DNA from: an uncultured Parabacteroides sp.
GTDB taxonomy: Bacteria > Bacteroidota > Bacteroidia > Bacteroidales > Tannerellaceae
Reading direction: 5' to 3'
Assembly: GCA_944325355.1 (NCBI GenBank)
Contig: CALUZS010000004.1
Span: forward strand, 1-64,000
Length of the DNA: 64,000 nt
The notes under the pieces were generated by a model. It had not been told where the DNA came from and searched no databases. It saw only the letters and a list, made by a program, of their open reading frames with translations. Position numbers and translations under genes: made by a program. Numbering within the stretch: the stretch's first letter is position 1; every line of letters begins with the position of its first letter. Of this stretch, positions 17,787 to 26,471 are shown one piece after another.

Positions 17787-18347
17787 ATGACAGATGATTT
17801 GAGAAAAGCTTGTGAAGTGTTGGAAAGGGGTGGTTTGATTCTTTATCCGACCGATACGATTTGGGGAATCGGGTGCGATGCCACCAACGAAGATGCTGTA
17901 CGGAGAGTGTATGAACTGAAGCGGCGTTCCGACAGCAAAGCCATGTTGGTATTGCTCGACAGCGCAGCAAAGTTGGACCGTTACGTGGATGAGGTTCCCG
18001 ATATTGCCTGGAGTTTGATAGAGGTTGCCGACAAGCCGTTGACAATCATCTATTCCGGGGCGAAAAACCTGGCGAAGAACCTGATTGCCGAAGATGGCAG
18101 TTTGGGAATCCGTATCACCGGGGAGACGTTCTCCCATAAGTTGTGTGAACAATTCCGCCGACCGATTGTGTCGACGTCCGCCAATGTCAGCGGGGAGCCT
18201 TCTCCCTCCGTCTTTGCGGAAATTTCGGATGTTATCAAATCGGGTGTGGACTATATCGTTGGTTACCGCCAGGATGACAAACAGGCTGCCCGGCCTTCGA
18301 GCATCATCAAGCTGGAAGCCGGAGGCGTATTTAAAATTATTCGGTAA
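17787..18347 (+). CDS. YrdC/Sua5-family threonylcarbamoyl-AMP synthase
   Basis: YrdC-family enzymes make threonylcarbamoyl-AMP for the t6A37 modification of ANN-decoding tRNAs. The 186-residue single-domain protein has YPTDTIWGIGCDA near residue 21, KRRSDSKAM near 50, and SANVSGEPSP near 130. The Lys/Arg-Ser-Thr set that binds ATP and RNA appears present. Paralogues such as YciO share this fold, so the exact enzyme is not certain. The sugar-transferase gene starts one base after its stop, so the two are translationally coupled. Confidence 0.88.
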   Translation: MTDDLRKACEVLERGGLILYPTDTIWGIGCDATNEDAVRRVYELKRRSDSKAMLVLLDSAAKLDRYVDEVPDIAWSLIEVADKPLTIIYSGAKNLAKNLIAEDGSLGIRITGETFSHKLCEQFRRPIVSTSANVSGEPSPSVFAEISDVIKSGVDYIVGYRQDDKQAARPSSIIKLEAGGVFKIIR

Positions 18348-18348
18348 C

Positions 18349-19749
18349 ATGGATGCTGGCAAGCTGAGATGGGGATACGTTGTTTCCGATTTTGCCTTTT
18401 CTGCGTTGGCATGGGGCATCATCTCTGTTTTTCGCTTCCATGAGGTAGCTTGCCGGCAGGGATTCGCTACGTTGGGCAGCTTCCTGTCCGATAATATGGT
18501 GTTGGCAGGACTGTTCCTGGTTCCAGTGGTCTGGCTGTTCCTTTTTTACCTTTCCGGGTATTATAACCGTCCGTTAGGGAAATCCCGTTTCGATGAGCTG
18601 GAGTGTACGGCAATCTCTGTGTTGTCAGGTACGGTGTTGTTCTTTTTTCTGTTGATACTTAACGATGTGCCGGAGTCTTTCCGTTCCTATTACAAACTTT
18701 TTTTCGTGATGATGGGCGTGCAGTTCGCCTTGGTGTACACCGGCAGGGTTTGTATTACCAGTGCTGCTATCCGGATACGGCGCAAAGGAGGTTGGCGGTT
18801 GCGTGTGCTGGTTATCGGGACGGATGCAGTTGCCGGGAAGACAGGCTCGGAGCTGTGTGCGTTGGGTTATGACGTGTTGGGCTATGTTGACCCGGAAACC
18901 GGGACGGGGACTCCCGTTGCCGGGCTGCACGTGTTGGGTGGTCTGTCGGAACTGCCCCGGTTGAGCCAGCGTTATCCGTTTGATGAATTGGTGGTGGCTG
19001 CCGATATTCCTGATGCCGCCAAGCTGACGGAAATCATCTATCTCCTGTACCGTTATAATTGTCCGGTGAAAATGCGGGAGGTAAAAAACAATGTGCTCTC
19101 GAAAGTGAAAGTAAACACGATATATGATGTACCTTTGGCGGATATTACCGGAAACAATTTTTCGGATTGGGAGCAGAACATGAAGTTCGTATCCGACAAG
19201 GTGGTTGCCGCTGTGTTGCTTGTGCTGCTGTCGCCTCTTTTCCTCTATATTTCCTGGAGGATACGGCGCGGTTCGGAAGGGGCAGCCCTGTTCAGGCAGG
19301 AGCGGATAGGTTACAAAGGGAAACCGTTTACAATATATAAGTTCCGGACGATGTATGCCGATGCCGAGGAGGGGGGACCAGCCCTGTCGAACCGGCAGGA
19401 CGAGCGGATTACGCCGTTCGGTGCGTTTTTGAGGAAATACCGGCTGGATGAGCTTCCACAGTTCTGGAACGTATTGAAAGGGGATATGTCGCTTGTCGGT
19501 CCGCGTCCCGAACGGAAATATTACATCGACAAGATAGTGGAAAAAGCGCCTTATTATTGCCTGCTGCATAATGTGCGTCCGGGGATTACTTCGTTGGGGA
19601 TGGTGAAGTACGGATATGCCGGCAATGTGGACGAGATGCTGGCGCGTCTGGAATACGATATGATTTATTATGAGAATATGTCGTTGAAGTTGGATTTGAT
19701 GATTCTGTTGGATACGGTACGCACCGTGGCGACAGGGAAAGGAATATGA
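18349..19749 (+). CDS. Undecaprenyl-phosphate sugar phosphotransferase (WcaJ/WbaP type)
   Basis: These enzymes start exopolysaccharide or O-antigen repeat units by moving a hexose-1-phosphate onto undecaprenyl phosphate at the inner membrane. The start at 18349 is chosen because membrane text begins there; the frame upstream belongs to the YrdC gene in another frame. The 466-residue protein has about four N-terminal membrane helices, a Rossmann-like middle (RVLVIGTDAVAG), one re-entrant helix near 285, and the catalytic domain with KFRTMYADAE, LRKYRLDELPQFWNV and GDMSLVGPRPE. It probably primes the glycan exported by the 26-33 kb operon, which has no primer gene of its own (inference). Confidence 0.92.
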   Translation: MDAGKLRWGYVVSDFAFSALAWGIISVFRFHEVACRQGFATLGSFLSDNMVLAGLFLVPVVWLFLFYLSGYYNRPLGKSRFDELECTAISVLSGTVLFFFLLILNDVPESFRSYYKLFFVMMGVQFALVYTGRVCITSAAIRIRRKGGWRLRVLVIGTDAVAGKTGSELCALGYDVLGYVDPETGTGTPVAGLHVLGGLSELPRLSQRYPFDELVVAADIPDAAKLTEIIYLLYRYNCPVKMREVKNNVLSKVKVNTIYDVPLADITGNNFSDWEQNMKFVSDKVVAAVLLVLLSPLFLYISWRIRRGSEGAALFRQERIGYKGKPFTIYKFRTMYADAEEGGPALSNRQDERITPFGAFLRKYRLDELPQFWNVLKGDMSLVGPRPERKYYIDKIVEKAPYYCLLHNVRPGITSLGMVKYGYAGNVDEMLARLEYDMIYYENMSLKLDLMILLDTVRTVATGKGI

Positions 19750-21539
19750 AGATGTCGGAAGAGAAGAATTTGTTTTATAAATTCCTGCTCTGGCGGGAAG
19801 ACCATATCAAGGAGAAGCATTTTATTTTGATAATCAGTTTCCTTGTGGGAATATGCACGGCGGTGGCAGCTTTACTGTTGAAGCAGATGATTCATTTTAT
19901 CCAACATCTGCTTACCGGGAATTTTGTGGAAGATGACGTCAACTACCTCTTTCTGCTTTATCCGGTGGTCGGTATCCTGGTTACCGGATTGTTTGTGAAA
20001 TATATCGTGCGCGATGACATCAGCCACGGTGTGACGAAGATACTATATGCCATTTCCCAACGCAAAAGCCGTATCAAGCCGCATAATATGTGGTCGTCGA
20101 TAGTGGCGAGCTCCGTGACTATCGGCTTCGGCGGTTCGGTAGGGGCGGAGGCGCCGATTGTGTTGACCGGTGCGGCTATCGGCTCCAATTTGGGACGGCT
20201 TTTCCGGATGGAGCAGAAGACCTTGATGTTGCTGGTCGGCTGCGGTGCGGCAGGGGCGATTGCCGGAATCTTCAAGGCGCCGATTGCCGGGCTGGTGTTT
20301 GTTATCGAAGTGCTGATGCTCGACCTGACGATGACTTCCGTGTTGCCGCTGCTCATCTCTTCGGTCACGGCGGCTACCATGTCGTATATCTTTACAGGCA
20401 CCGACGCGATGTTCAAGTTTTCGCAGACGGAGGCTTTTATGATGGAGCGCATCCCTTACGTGCTGCTGTTGGGTATCTTCTGCGGGTTGGTGTCGCTCTA
20501 TTTTACTCGGGTGATGAACCATGTGGAGGGGATGTACCGTAAATTGGGTGTCTATTGGAAAAAATTTGTCGTGGGTGGTATCATGTTGAGTGTCCTTATT
20601 TTCCTGTTTCCGCCACTCTACGGTGAGGGGTACGATACCATCGGCTCGCTGCTGAACGGGCAGTTCCTGAATATCATGGACCGGAGTATGTTTTACAGCC
20701 TGAACGATTCCTATTGGGGAATTATCCTATTCCTTACATTAATATTGTTCACCAAAGTCTTTGCGTCGAGCGCGACGAACGCAGGGGGCGGATGCGGAGG
20801 TATTTTTGCGCCGAGCCTTTACCTGGGGTGTATCGCAGGTTTTATTTTTGCGCATGTCTCCAACTTCTTTCCGGTGACGATGTATCTGTCGGAGAAGAAT
20901 TTCGCACTGTTGGGTATGGCAGGCGTGATGTCGGGTGTGATGCACGCACCGCTTACCGGCGTGTTTCTGATAGCCGAACTTACCGGCGGTTACGACCTCT
21001 TCCTGCCGTTGATGATTGTCTCGATAAGCTCCTACATAACCATCTTGATGTTCGAGCCGCACAGTATCTATTCGATGCGCTTGGCGCAGAAAGGGGAGCT
21101 GTTGACCCACCACAAGGACAAGGCGGTGTTGACGTTGTTGAATACCGACAGCGTGATAGAAAAGGATTTCCAGGCGGTGTCGCCTGAGATGTCGCTGGGC
21201 GATATGGTAAAGGTGATTGCGCGCAGCCCGCGCAACACGTTTCCGGTGCTGGATGAACGGGGCGTGCTGCTCGGCATTGTGTTGCTCGACAACATCCGGA
21301 ACATCATGTTCCGTCCGGAGCTGTATAACCGTTTCCACGTATCGAAGTTCATGGTTTCGGCGCCGGCAAAGATTGTGCTTAACACGCCGATGGATAAGAT
21401 CATGCAGATATTCGACGAGACGAAGGCATGGAACCTTCCGGTAGTGGACGGGAACGGGCGTTACGTGGGATTCATGTCGAAATCGAAAATATTTAATTCT
21501 TATCGGGAAGTGCTGGTGGAAAATTTCTCCGGAGATTAG
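19746..21539 (+). CDS. ClC-family chloride/proton transporter with CBS domains
   Basis: The 597-residue protein has about 11 membrane segments and a C-terminal pair of CBS domains (about 455-590). The anion-path motifs are GGSVGAEAPIV, with Glu135 in the place of the gating glutamate, and GGCGGIFAPSLYLG. The first selectivity motif is ISHGV in place of GSGIP. It overlaps the sugar-transferase gene by 4 bases (ATGA). CBS pairs often bind adenine nucleotides and regulate transport. The anion carried (chloride, nitrate or other) cannot be told from sequence. Confidence 0.92.
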   Translation: MKMSEEKNLFYKFLLWREDHIKEKHFILIISFLVGICTAVAALLLKQMIHFIQHLLTGNFVEDDVNYLFLLYPVVGILVTGLFVKYIVRDDISHGVTKILYAISQRKSRIKPHNMWSSIVASSVTIGFGGSVGAEAPIVLTGAAIGSNLGRLFRMEQKTLMLLVGCGAAGAIAGIFKAPIAGLVFVIEVLMLDLTMTSVLPLLISSVTAATMSYIFTGTDAMFKFSQTEAFMMERIPYVLLLGIFCGLVSLYFTRVMNHVEGMYRKLGVYWKKFVVGGIMLSVLIFLFPPLYGEGYDTIGSLLNGQFLNIMDRSMFYSLNDSYWGIILFLTLILFTKVFASSATNAGGGCGGIFAPSLYLGCIAGFIFAHVSNFFPVTMYLSEKNFALLGMAGVMSGVMHAPLTGVFLIAELTGGYDLFLPLMIVSISSYITILMFEPHSIYSMRLAQKGELLTHHKDKAVLTLLNTDSVIEKDFQAVSPEMSLGDMVKVIARSPRNTFPVLDERGVLLGIVLLDNIRNIMFRPELYNRFHVSKFMVSAPAKIVLNTPMDKIMQIFDETKAWNLPVVDGNGRYVGFMSKSKIFNSYREVLVENFSGD

Positions 21540-21563
21540 TTTAACGCTAAAAAAGAACAGGAT

Positions 21564-22544
21564 ATGAAGAAAGAGGATTTGAAAATTGTATATATGGGCA
21601 CTCCCGACTTTGCGGTGGAGAGCCTGAAGGCATTGGTGGAAGGTGGTTACCGTGTGGTGGGTGTCATCACGATGCCCGACAAGCCGGTGGGGCGTCACGG
21701 CAGTGTGCTCCAGCCAAGTGCCGTGAAACAGTATGCGTTGTCGGTCGGCTTGCCGGTCTTGCAGCCGGAGAAGCTGAAAGATGAAACTTTCTTGGAGCAG
21801 TTGCGGGCGTTGGAAGCCGACCTGCAAATCGTAGTGGCATTCCGGATGCTGCCTGAAGTGGTATGGAACATGCCGGCGTTGGGCACGTTCAATCTCCATG
21901 CATCGCTGTTGCCCCAATACAGGGGAGCTGCGCCTATCAATTGGGCGGTGATAAACGGGGAGACGGAAACCGGTGTCACCACCTTTTTCCTGTCGCATGC
22001 CATCGACACCGGACGTATTATTCTGCAACGCCGTCTGCCGATTGCCGATACCGATAATGTAGGCGTTGTGCACGACGCGCTGATGCAGATGGGGGCGAAG
22101 TTGGTGACCGATACGGTTGATCTGATTCTGGAAGGCAAGGTGGAGACGGTAGAACAGGGCACGTTGTATGGCGACGAGTCGGAGTTACGTCCTGCGCCGA
22201 AAATATTCAAGGAGACTTGCCGCATAGACTGGCGGCAGCCGCTGAAACGGATTTACGATTTTATTCGCGGACTGTCCCCCTATCCAGCAGCATGGACGGA
22301 GTTGGTTTCGGCAGACGGTGCCTTGCGGCACGTGCTGAAGATATATGAAGCGGAAAAAATTGCGCCGGCGGGAGCGTTGCCGCCGGTGGGGACGCTTGTC
22401 ACGGACAGACGGAGTTACCTCGACGTGGCGGTGGAGGATGGTTACCTGCGGCTGAAGACAGTGCAGGTGGCAGGCAAAAAGCGGATGCCCGTAGCCGACT
22501 TCCTGAACGGGTTCAAACAGATTGACGGGTTCCATGTAGAATAA
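21564..22544 (+). CDS. fmt: Methionyl-tRNA formyltransferase
   Basis: Fmt formylates Met-tRNA(fMet) using 10-formyl-tetrahydrofolate. The 326-residue protein has the formyl-transferase signature NLHASLLPQYRGAAPINWA near residue 110 with catalytic Asn/His, and the DTGR substrate region near 150. The C-terminal OB-like tRNA-binding domain is complete. It lies 24 bases after the ClC gene and 21 bases before cbiA/cobB. The usual bacterial partner def is not adjacent. Confidence 0.96.
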   Translation: MKKEDLKIVYMGTPDFAVESLKALVEGGYRVVGVITMPDKPVGRHGSVLQPSAVKQYALSVGLPVLQPEKLKDETFLEQLRALEADLQIVVAFRMLPEVVWNMPALGTFNLHASLLPQYRGAAPINWAVINGETETGVTTFFLSHAIDTGRIILQRRLPIADTDNVGVVHDALMQMGAKLVTDTVDLILEGKVETVEQGTLYGDESELRPAPKIFKETCRIDWRQPLKRIYDFIRGLSPYPAAWTELVSADGALRHVLKIYEAEKIAPAGALPPVGTLVTDRRSYLDVAVEDGYLRLKTVQVAGKKRMPVADFLNGFKQIDGFHVE

Positions 22545-22565
22545 CTCGGTCGTGGCATAAAGATA

Positions 22566-23858
22566 ATGGTAACAAACAAGGTACAGTTTCTGATAGGGGC
22601 ATGCAGTTCCGGAGGGGGCAAGACTACTCTTTCGGCGGGCTTGATGCGGGCATTCAGTGACCGGGGACGGGAGGTGCAGCCCTATAAGTGCGGGCCCGAC
22701 TATATCGACCCGTTCTATCATGAGATGGCCGCCGGACGTTGCTCCGCCAACCTCGATTTGTGGTTCGCATCGCCCGGGCATTTGCGGAGCGTCTACCGGA
22801 AATATGGCTTGGATGCGGGCGTCTGCATTGCCGAGGGGGTGATGGGATTGTTCGACGGGTATGCCGGGCGGCTCGGCAGCAGTGCGGAGGTTGCGCTGGC
22901 GCTTGGCTTGCCGGTGGTTCTGCTGCTCGATGCATCGGCGGCAGCCTATTCGGTTGCCCCGGTGTTGTACGGCTTCAAGCGTTTCGATCCCTCACTGGAT
23001 ATTGCCGGTGTGATTTTCAACCGGGTGGTATCGGAGAAGCATTACCGCTGTTTGCTGGATGCTGCCGATGATGTGGGGGTGACCAGCTTTGGTTACCTGC
23101 CGGCGATGAAATCGTTGGAGGTGCCTTCGCGTCATTTGGGACTGACCTTGGAGAGCCGTGAGACGATGGAACGGGTAATTGCTTCGGTGGCGAAGGCAGT
23201 GGAGGAACATGTCGATTTGGACTTGCTGGAACGTACCTGCCTGTTGCCGTTTGTGGAACGTGCAGAGCCGGCGGTGCGGCAAGGAAATTTGAAAATCGCG
23301 GTGGCGCGTGATGATGCGTTTAATTTTATCTACCGGGAGAACATTGCACGATTGGAGGAGCTTGGCACGGTCTCTTTTTTCAGCCCGTTGGCGGACAGTG
23401 AGCTGCCGGAAGCGGATCTGCTCTATTTGCCGGGCGGTTATCCTGAGTTCCATTTGAAAGCCCTCTCCGAAAATGGGGTGATGCGTTCCGCCATACGCGA
23501 TTATGCCAGGTCGGGCGGACGGCTGCTTGCCGAGTGCGGCGGGATGATGTACCTGTGCCGCCACATCACGGGCATGGACGGTCGCGATTACCCGATGGCG
23601 GATATTTTGCCGTTGGATGCAACAATGGAGGGGATGCGCCTGCATTTGGGATACCGCCGGGTGGCGCTGGGAAATACCGTTTACCGGGGGCATGAGTTCC
23701 ATTATTCGTCAGTCAGGGGAGAGATGCCCTCCGTGGCGCGTCTGTCGGATGCAGCCGGAAACGCAGTCGGGACACCGATGTACCGCTATAAAAATACAAT
23801 TGCCGGTTACACACACCTCTATTGGGGGGAATCGGATATCTTAAAATTGTGGGAATAG
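22566..23858 (+). CDS. cbiA: Cobyrinic/hydrogenobyrinic acid a,c-diamide synthase
   Basis: The enzyme amidates the a and c side chains of cobyrinate using glutamine and ATP. The 430-residue protein has an N-terminal DTBS-like ATPase domain with GACSSGGGKTTLS at residue 10, and a C-terminal class I glutamine amidotransferase domain with LPGGYPEFH near 290 and the Cys in LAECGGMMYL near 320. The aerobic name is cobB. No other corrin-ring genes are in the window, so this gene and the adenosyltransferase behind it stand apart from any larger cobalamin cluster. Confidence 0.93.
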   Translation: MVTNKVQFLIGACSSGGGKTTLSAGLMRAFSDRGREVQPYKCGPDYIDPFYHEMAAGRCSANLDLWFASPGHLRSVYRKYGLDAGVCIAEGVMGLFDGYAGRLGSSAEVALALGLPVVLLLDASAAAYSVAPVLYGFKRFDPSLDIAGVIFNRVVSEKHYRCLLDAADDVGVTSFGYLPAMKSLEVPSRHLGLTLESRETMERVIASVAKAVEEHVDLDLLERTCLLPFVERAEPAVRQGNLKIAVARDDAFNFIYRENIARLEELGTVSFFSPLADSELPEADLLYLPGGYPEFHLKALSENGVMRSAIRDYARSGGRLLAECGGMMYLCRHITGMDGRDYPMADILPLDATMEGMRLHLGYRRVALGNTVYRGHEFHYSSVRGEMPSVARLSDAAGNAVGTPMYRYKNTIAGYTHLYWGESDILKLWE

Positions 23859-23861
23859 CAG

Positions 23862-24458
23862 ATGAAACGTATTTATACACGAAGAGGAGATGCCGGGACG
23901 ACCGGCATATTCGGCGGCGTGCGCGTGCCGAAGGATGATATACGGATTGAAGCCAACGGGACGCTCGATGAGCTGAATGCCGCGTTGGGAGTGGTGCGCT
24001 CCATGCTGGATGTTGCCCATGAGTGGCAACCGCTGTTGCGGTCGGTGCAGATAGAGCTGATGGCGGAGATGAGCCTGGTGGCGACACCCTCGGAGCAGCG
24101 GGCGCAGAACCCGAACAAACCGGATGGACGGATGGTGGCGGCATGCGAAGCGAAAATCGATGAGCTGACGGCGCAGATTACCGATAGCGACTGTTTCGTT
24201 TTGCCGGGCGGTACGCCTCTGGCGGCACGGTTGCAGTTGGCGCGTACCATTGCGCGGAGGGCGGAACGGCGCCTGTGGACGCTCCATCAGCAGGACCCGC
24301 TTCCGCAGGAGCTGCTCTGTTTTATTAACCGGCTGTCGGATTTGCTTTTTATCATGGCGCGGTTCGAGATGCAGCGCCAGGCAGCGGATGAGGAACGGTG
24401 GCAGCTTTTCTCCTACAAACGGAAGCGGAATGCCGCTCCGGGTGCTTCGGAAGAATAG
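23862..24458 (+). CDS. PduO-type ATP:cob(I)alamin adenosyltransferase
   Basis: The 198-residue protein has the PduO/MMAB signature: YTRRGDAGTTGIFGG at residue 5, RIEANGTLDELNA near 28 and a C-terminal RTIARRAERRL near 126. It adds the 5'-deoxyadenosyl group to reduced cobalamin. The gene lies 3 bases after cbiA, so the pair is co-expressed. A Thr/Ser-rich end (NAAPGASEE) follows the catalytic region. Confidence 0.93.
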   Translation: MKRIYTRRGDAGTTGIFGGVRVPKDDIRIEANGTLDELNAALGVVRSMLDVAHEWQPLLRSVQIELMAEMSLVATPSEQRAQNPNKPDGRMVAACEAKIDELTAQITDSDCFVLPGGTPLAARLQLARTIARRAERRLWTLHQQDPLPQELLCFINRLSDLLFIMARFEMQRQAADEERWQLFSYKRKRNAAPGASEE

Positions 24459-24538
24459 GCAAAAATATTAAGATATGGACATAATTTGGTACAGAAAGTT
24501 GGTAAAAATGGCATTTTTGATTAAAAAATGATGTTTTT

Positions 24539-24571
24539 TTTGGCGGTTAATGAGATAATGGTTTATATTTG
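24539..24571 (+). promoter_or_regulatory. Promoter of the PCMD/calycin gene
   Basis: TTTG (24539-24542), 21 bases, TATATTTG (24564-24571): a full consensus match. The start site should be near 24578, giving a leader of about 80 bases before the ATG at 24657. Confidence 0.82.
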
Positions 24572-24656
24572 TCGTGCCAAAACAGGCGTTTTTGTGCGCC
24601 AATGGAACAACGGACGGCAGATATTTTTAACTATATAATAATAAATGGAATAGCTT

Positions 24657-26390
24657 ATGAAGATTAGATTTTACTCGATTAGTTGTGCATGCCTTTTTGC
24701 TTTAGCCGGAATGACGGCTCATGCACAGGAACTTACAAACGGTACATTCGACGGGGATTGGGTTGACTGCAAGCCTGACGGGGAACATGTTGTGGGAACA
24801 CAGCCGACTGGTTGGATGGCTTCCAATGTTTATAAATTTTTTATCATGGATGTGAAAGTCCCATTGGTTTCTCAGGATACAGACAGGACGGAAGCAACCG
24901 ATGATACAAAACATTCGGTACGGATGGAGAATCTGTTTGCCGGAATGTTCGGAATAGGCGCTACGGCTCCCGGTTATATTACTACCGGGACTTCGTGGGC
25001 TTATGGAGACATAGCGGCGACTACGAGTCCGGATCCGGATTTGGAGGATACAAGTGATGGCGGTTCGTATGGCGGCGTGGCGTTTACCCACAAACCGGAT
25101 GCCATTTCATTATGGATGAAACGGACGCATGGTACGGAGAAACCGAATGAAAAGGCATCCGTGATTTTCTATTCTTGGAAAGGGAAAACTTCTTCGAATG
25201 TACGGACAGGTTTGAGTACCGATGATCCGGCGGAGGTAATTGAAATGGTAAACCGCGACAAGGATGTGTTGGGTATGCCGAACGATAGCGTGGTAACAAA
25301 ATCATCCGATTTCGAGTTAGTTGCCAAATCGGAGAATTATATCGAGGGCGATATTACGGAATGGACACAGAAAGTATTCCCTATCGAATATGCATCGGAT
25401 GCTGCTCCGGAGATGATGAACATTATTTTGGCAAGTTCCGATTATTTCAACCGCAGTGAACTGGGTACAGGCAATACGTTTACCGTGGACGATGTACAAT
25501 TCATCTACCGTTCTAAACTGGAATCGTTGACGGTTGGCGGAACAGCTGTTGACGGTTTTGATCCGGATACTTATGAATATGACATGGAAGGTTCCGAATT
25601 GCCGGCAGTGGCAGATGTTATTGCCGTGGGTGACGGACAGAGTGCAGAAGTAGAAGTTGCAGTCGATGAAGATGCAGCGCAGGTAATCATTACCGTTACA
25701 AACGTAGGAGCAGATGAAGACGGCGAAACAAGCCACGTCTATACGTTGCAGTACGAACAATCTTCTGTTATCGGCGAAACGGTTAACTACAACGGTAAGT
25801 TGACAGTTGTAATGAATGATAAGCCGTTGGTGAACGGTGCATCGGAAACAATCGAGATTACGGATAATGGAAACGGTAATTGCGTATTTGCTTTGAGAGA
25901 CTTCTCTATAGGAGGAATGTTGCAATTGGGCGATATCGTTGTGAATGTAGTAAAAACACAGGATGGCGATAACTTCAGCTATGCCGGATCGGTAACGGAT
26001 ATGTCATTGAATAACGGAACTATTATGTGTGATGTGGAAATAGCCGGTACAGAACAGGCAAACGGTTATATAACCATGCAAATAACCGTGAAGTGGTATC
26101 CTTCATATCCAGACAAGACTTCTTCTACTCCAATCAATGTAACGTTTGAAGGGTGGAGAGAAGGTTCCGGTTCAGCTATCGAAGATCCGGTAGCGGAAGA
26201 TGAAGTCAAGGTGTACAGCACTTCCGGCGCAGTGGTTGTCAACGGTTATACCGGAATCGTACAGGTATATAACGTAACCGGAAGCTTGGTAAAGAACGTA
26301 CAGGTAGACGGTTACAGCACAATCGATTTGCGCGACGGCATCTATTTCGTACGTACAGGAAAGAAAGCGCACAAGGTGATTGTCCGCTAA
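24657..26390 (+). CDS. Secreted PCMD-like/calycin-like protein with a C-terminal sorting-type domain
   Basis: The 577-residue protein has a signal peptide (about 1-23, ending AHAQ). Residues 24-300 resemble the putative carbohydrate-metabolism domain found in many Bacteroidales surface proteins: TNGTFDGDW, then a beta-rich region with LASSDYFNRS. A linker near 305-375 follows. Residues 378-510 resemble the calycin-like domain (YNGKLTVVMND, VEIAGTEQANGYITM). The last 65 residues (VYNVTGSLVKN, DLRDGIYFVR, KVIVR) look like a type IX secretion/Por-type sorting domain. It has its own promoter and terminator. Function is unknown; cargo for a surface export route is the likely role. Confidence 0.7.
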   Translation: MKIRFYSISCACLFALAGMTAHAQELTNGTFDGDWVDCKPDGEHVVGTQPTGWMASNVYKFFIMDVKVPLVSQDTDRTEATDDTKHSVRMENLFAGMFGIGATAPGYITTGTSWAYGDIAATTSPDPDLEDTSDGGSYGGVAFTHKPDAISLWMKRTHGTEKPNEKASVIFYSWKGKTSSNVRTGLSTDDPAEVIEMVNRDKDVLGMPNDSVVTKSSDFELVAKSENYIEGDITEWTQKVFPIEYASDAAPEMMNIILASSDYFNRSELGTGNTFTVDDVQFIYRSKLESLTVGGTAVDGFDPDTYEYDMEGSELPAVADVIAVGDGQSAEVEVAVDEDAAQVIITVTNVGADEDGETSHVYTLQYEQSSVIGETVNYNGKLTVVMNDKPLVNGASETIEITDNGNGNCVFALRDFSIGGMLQLGDIVVNVVKTQDGDNFSYAGSVTDMSLNNGTIMCDVEIAGTEQANGYITMQITVKWYPSYPDKTSSTPINVTFEGWREGSGSAIEDPVAEDEVKVYSTSGAVVVNGYTGIVQVYNVTGSLVKNVQVDGYSTIDLRDGIYFVRTGKKAHKVIVR

Positions 26391-26422
26391 GGAGAACCAA
26401 ATTGTAAAGCAGTAGATATAGC

Positions 26423-26467
26423 AATCCCCCTTGAAACGGCTTTGCCGCTTCAAGGGGGATTCTTTTT
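26423..26467 (+). terminator. Strong intrinsic terminator
   Basis: AATCCCCCTTGAA (26423-26435) pairs with TTCAAGGGGGATT (26449-26461), with an inner CGGC/GCCG stem, followed by TCTTTTTAT on the + strand. It ends the PCMD gene. Confidence 0.9.
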
Positions 26468-26471
26468 ATAT

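Noticed and set aside
20739..22073. 444-codon open frame antisense to the ClC and fmt genes
   Set aside because: It crosses two clear genes on the opposite strand and is very rich in His, Gln and Arg, as expected of antisense frames of GC-biased genes.
22545..22565. Cobalamin riboswitch before cbiA
   Set aside because: The gap to fmt is only 21 bases, which is far too short for the riboswitch.
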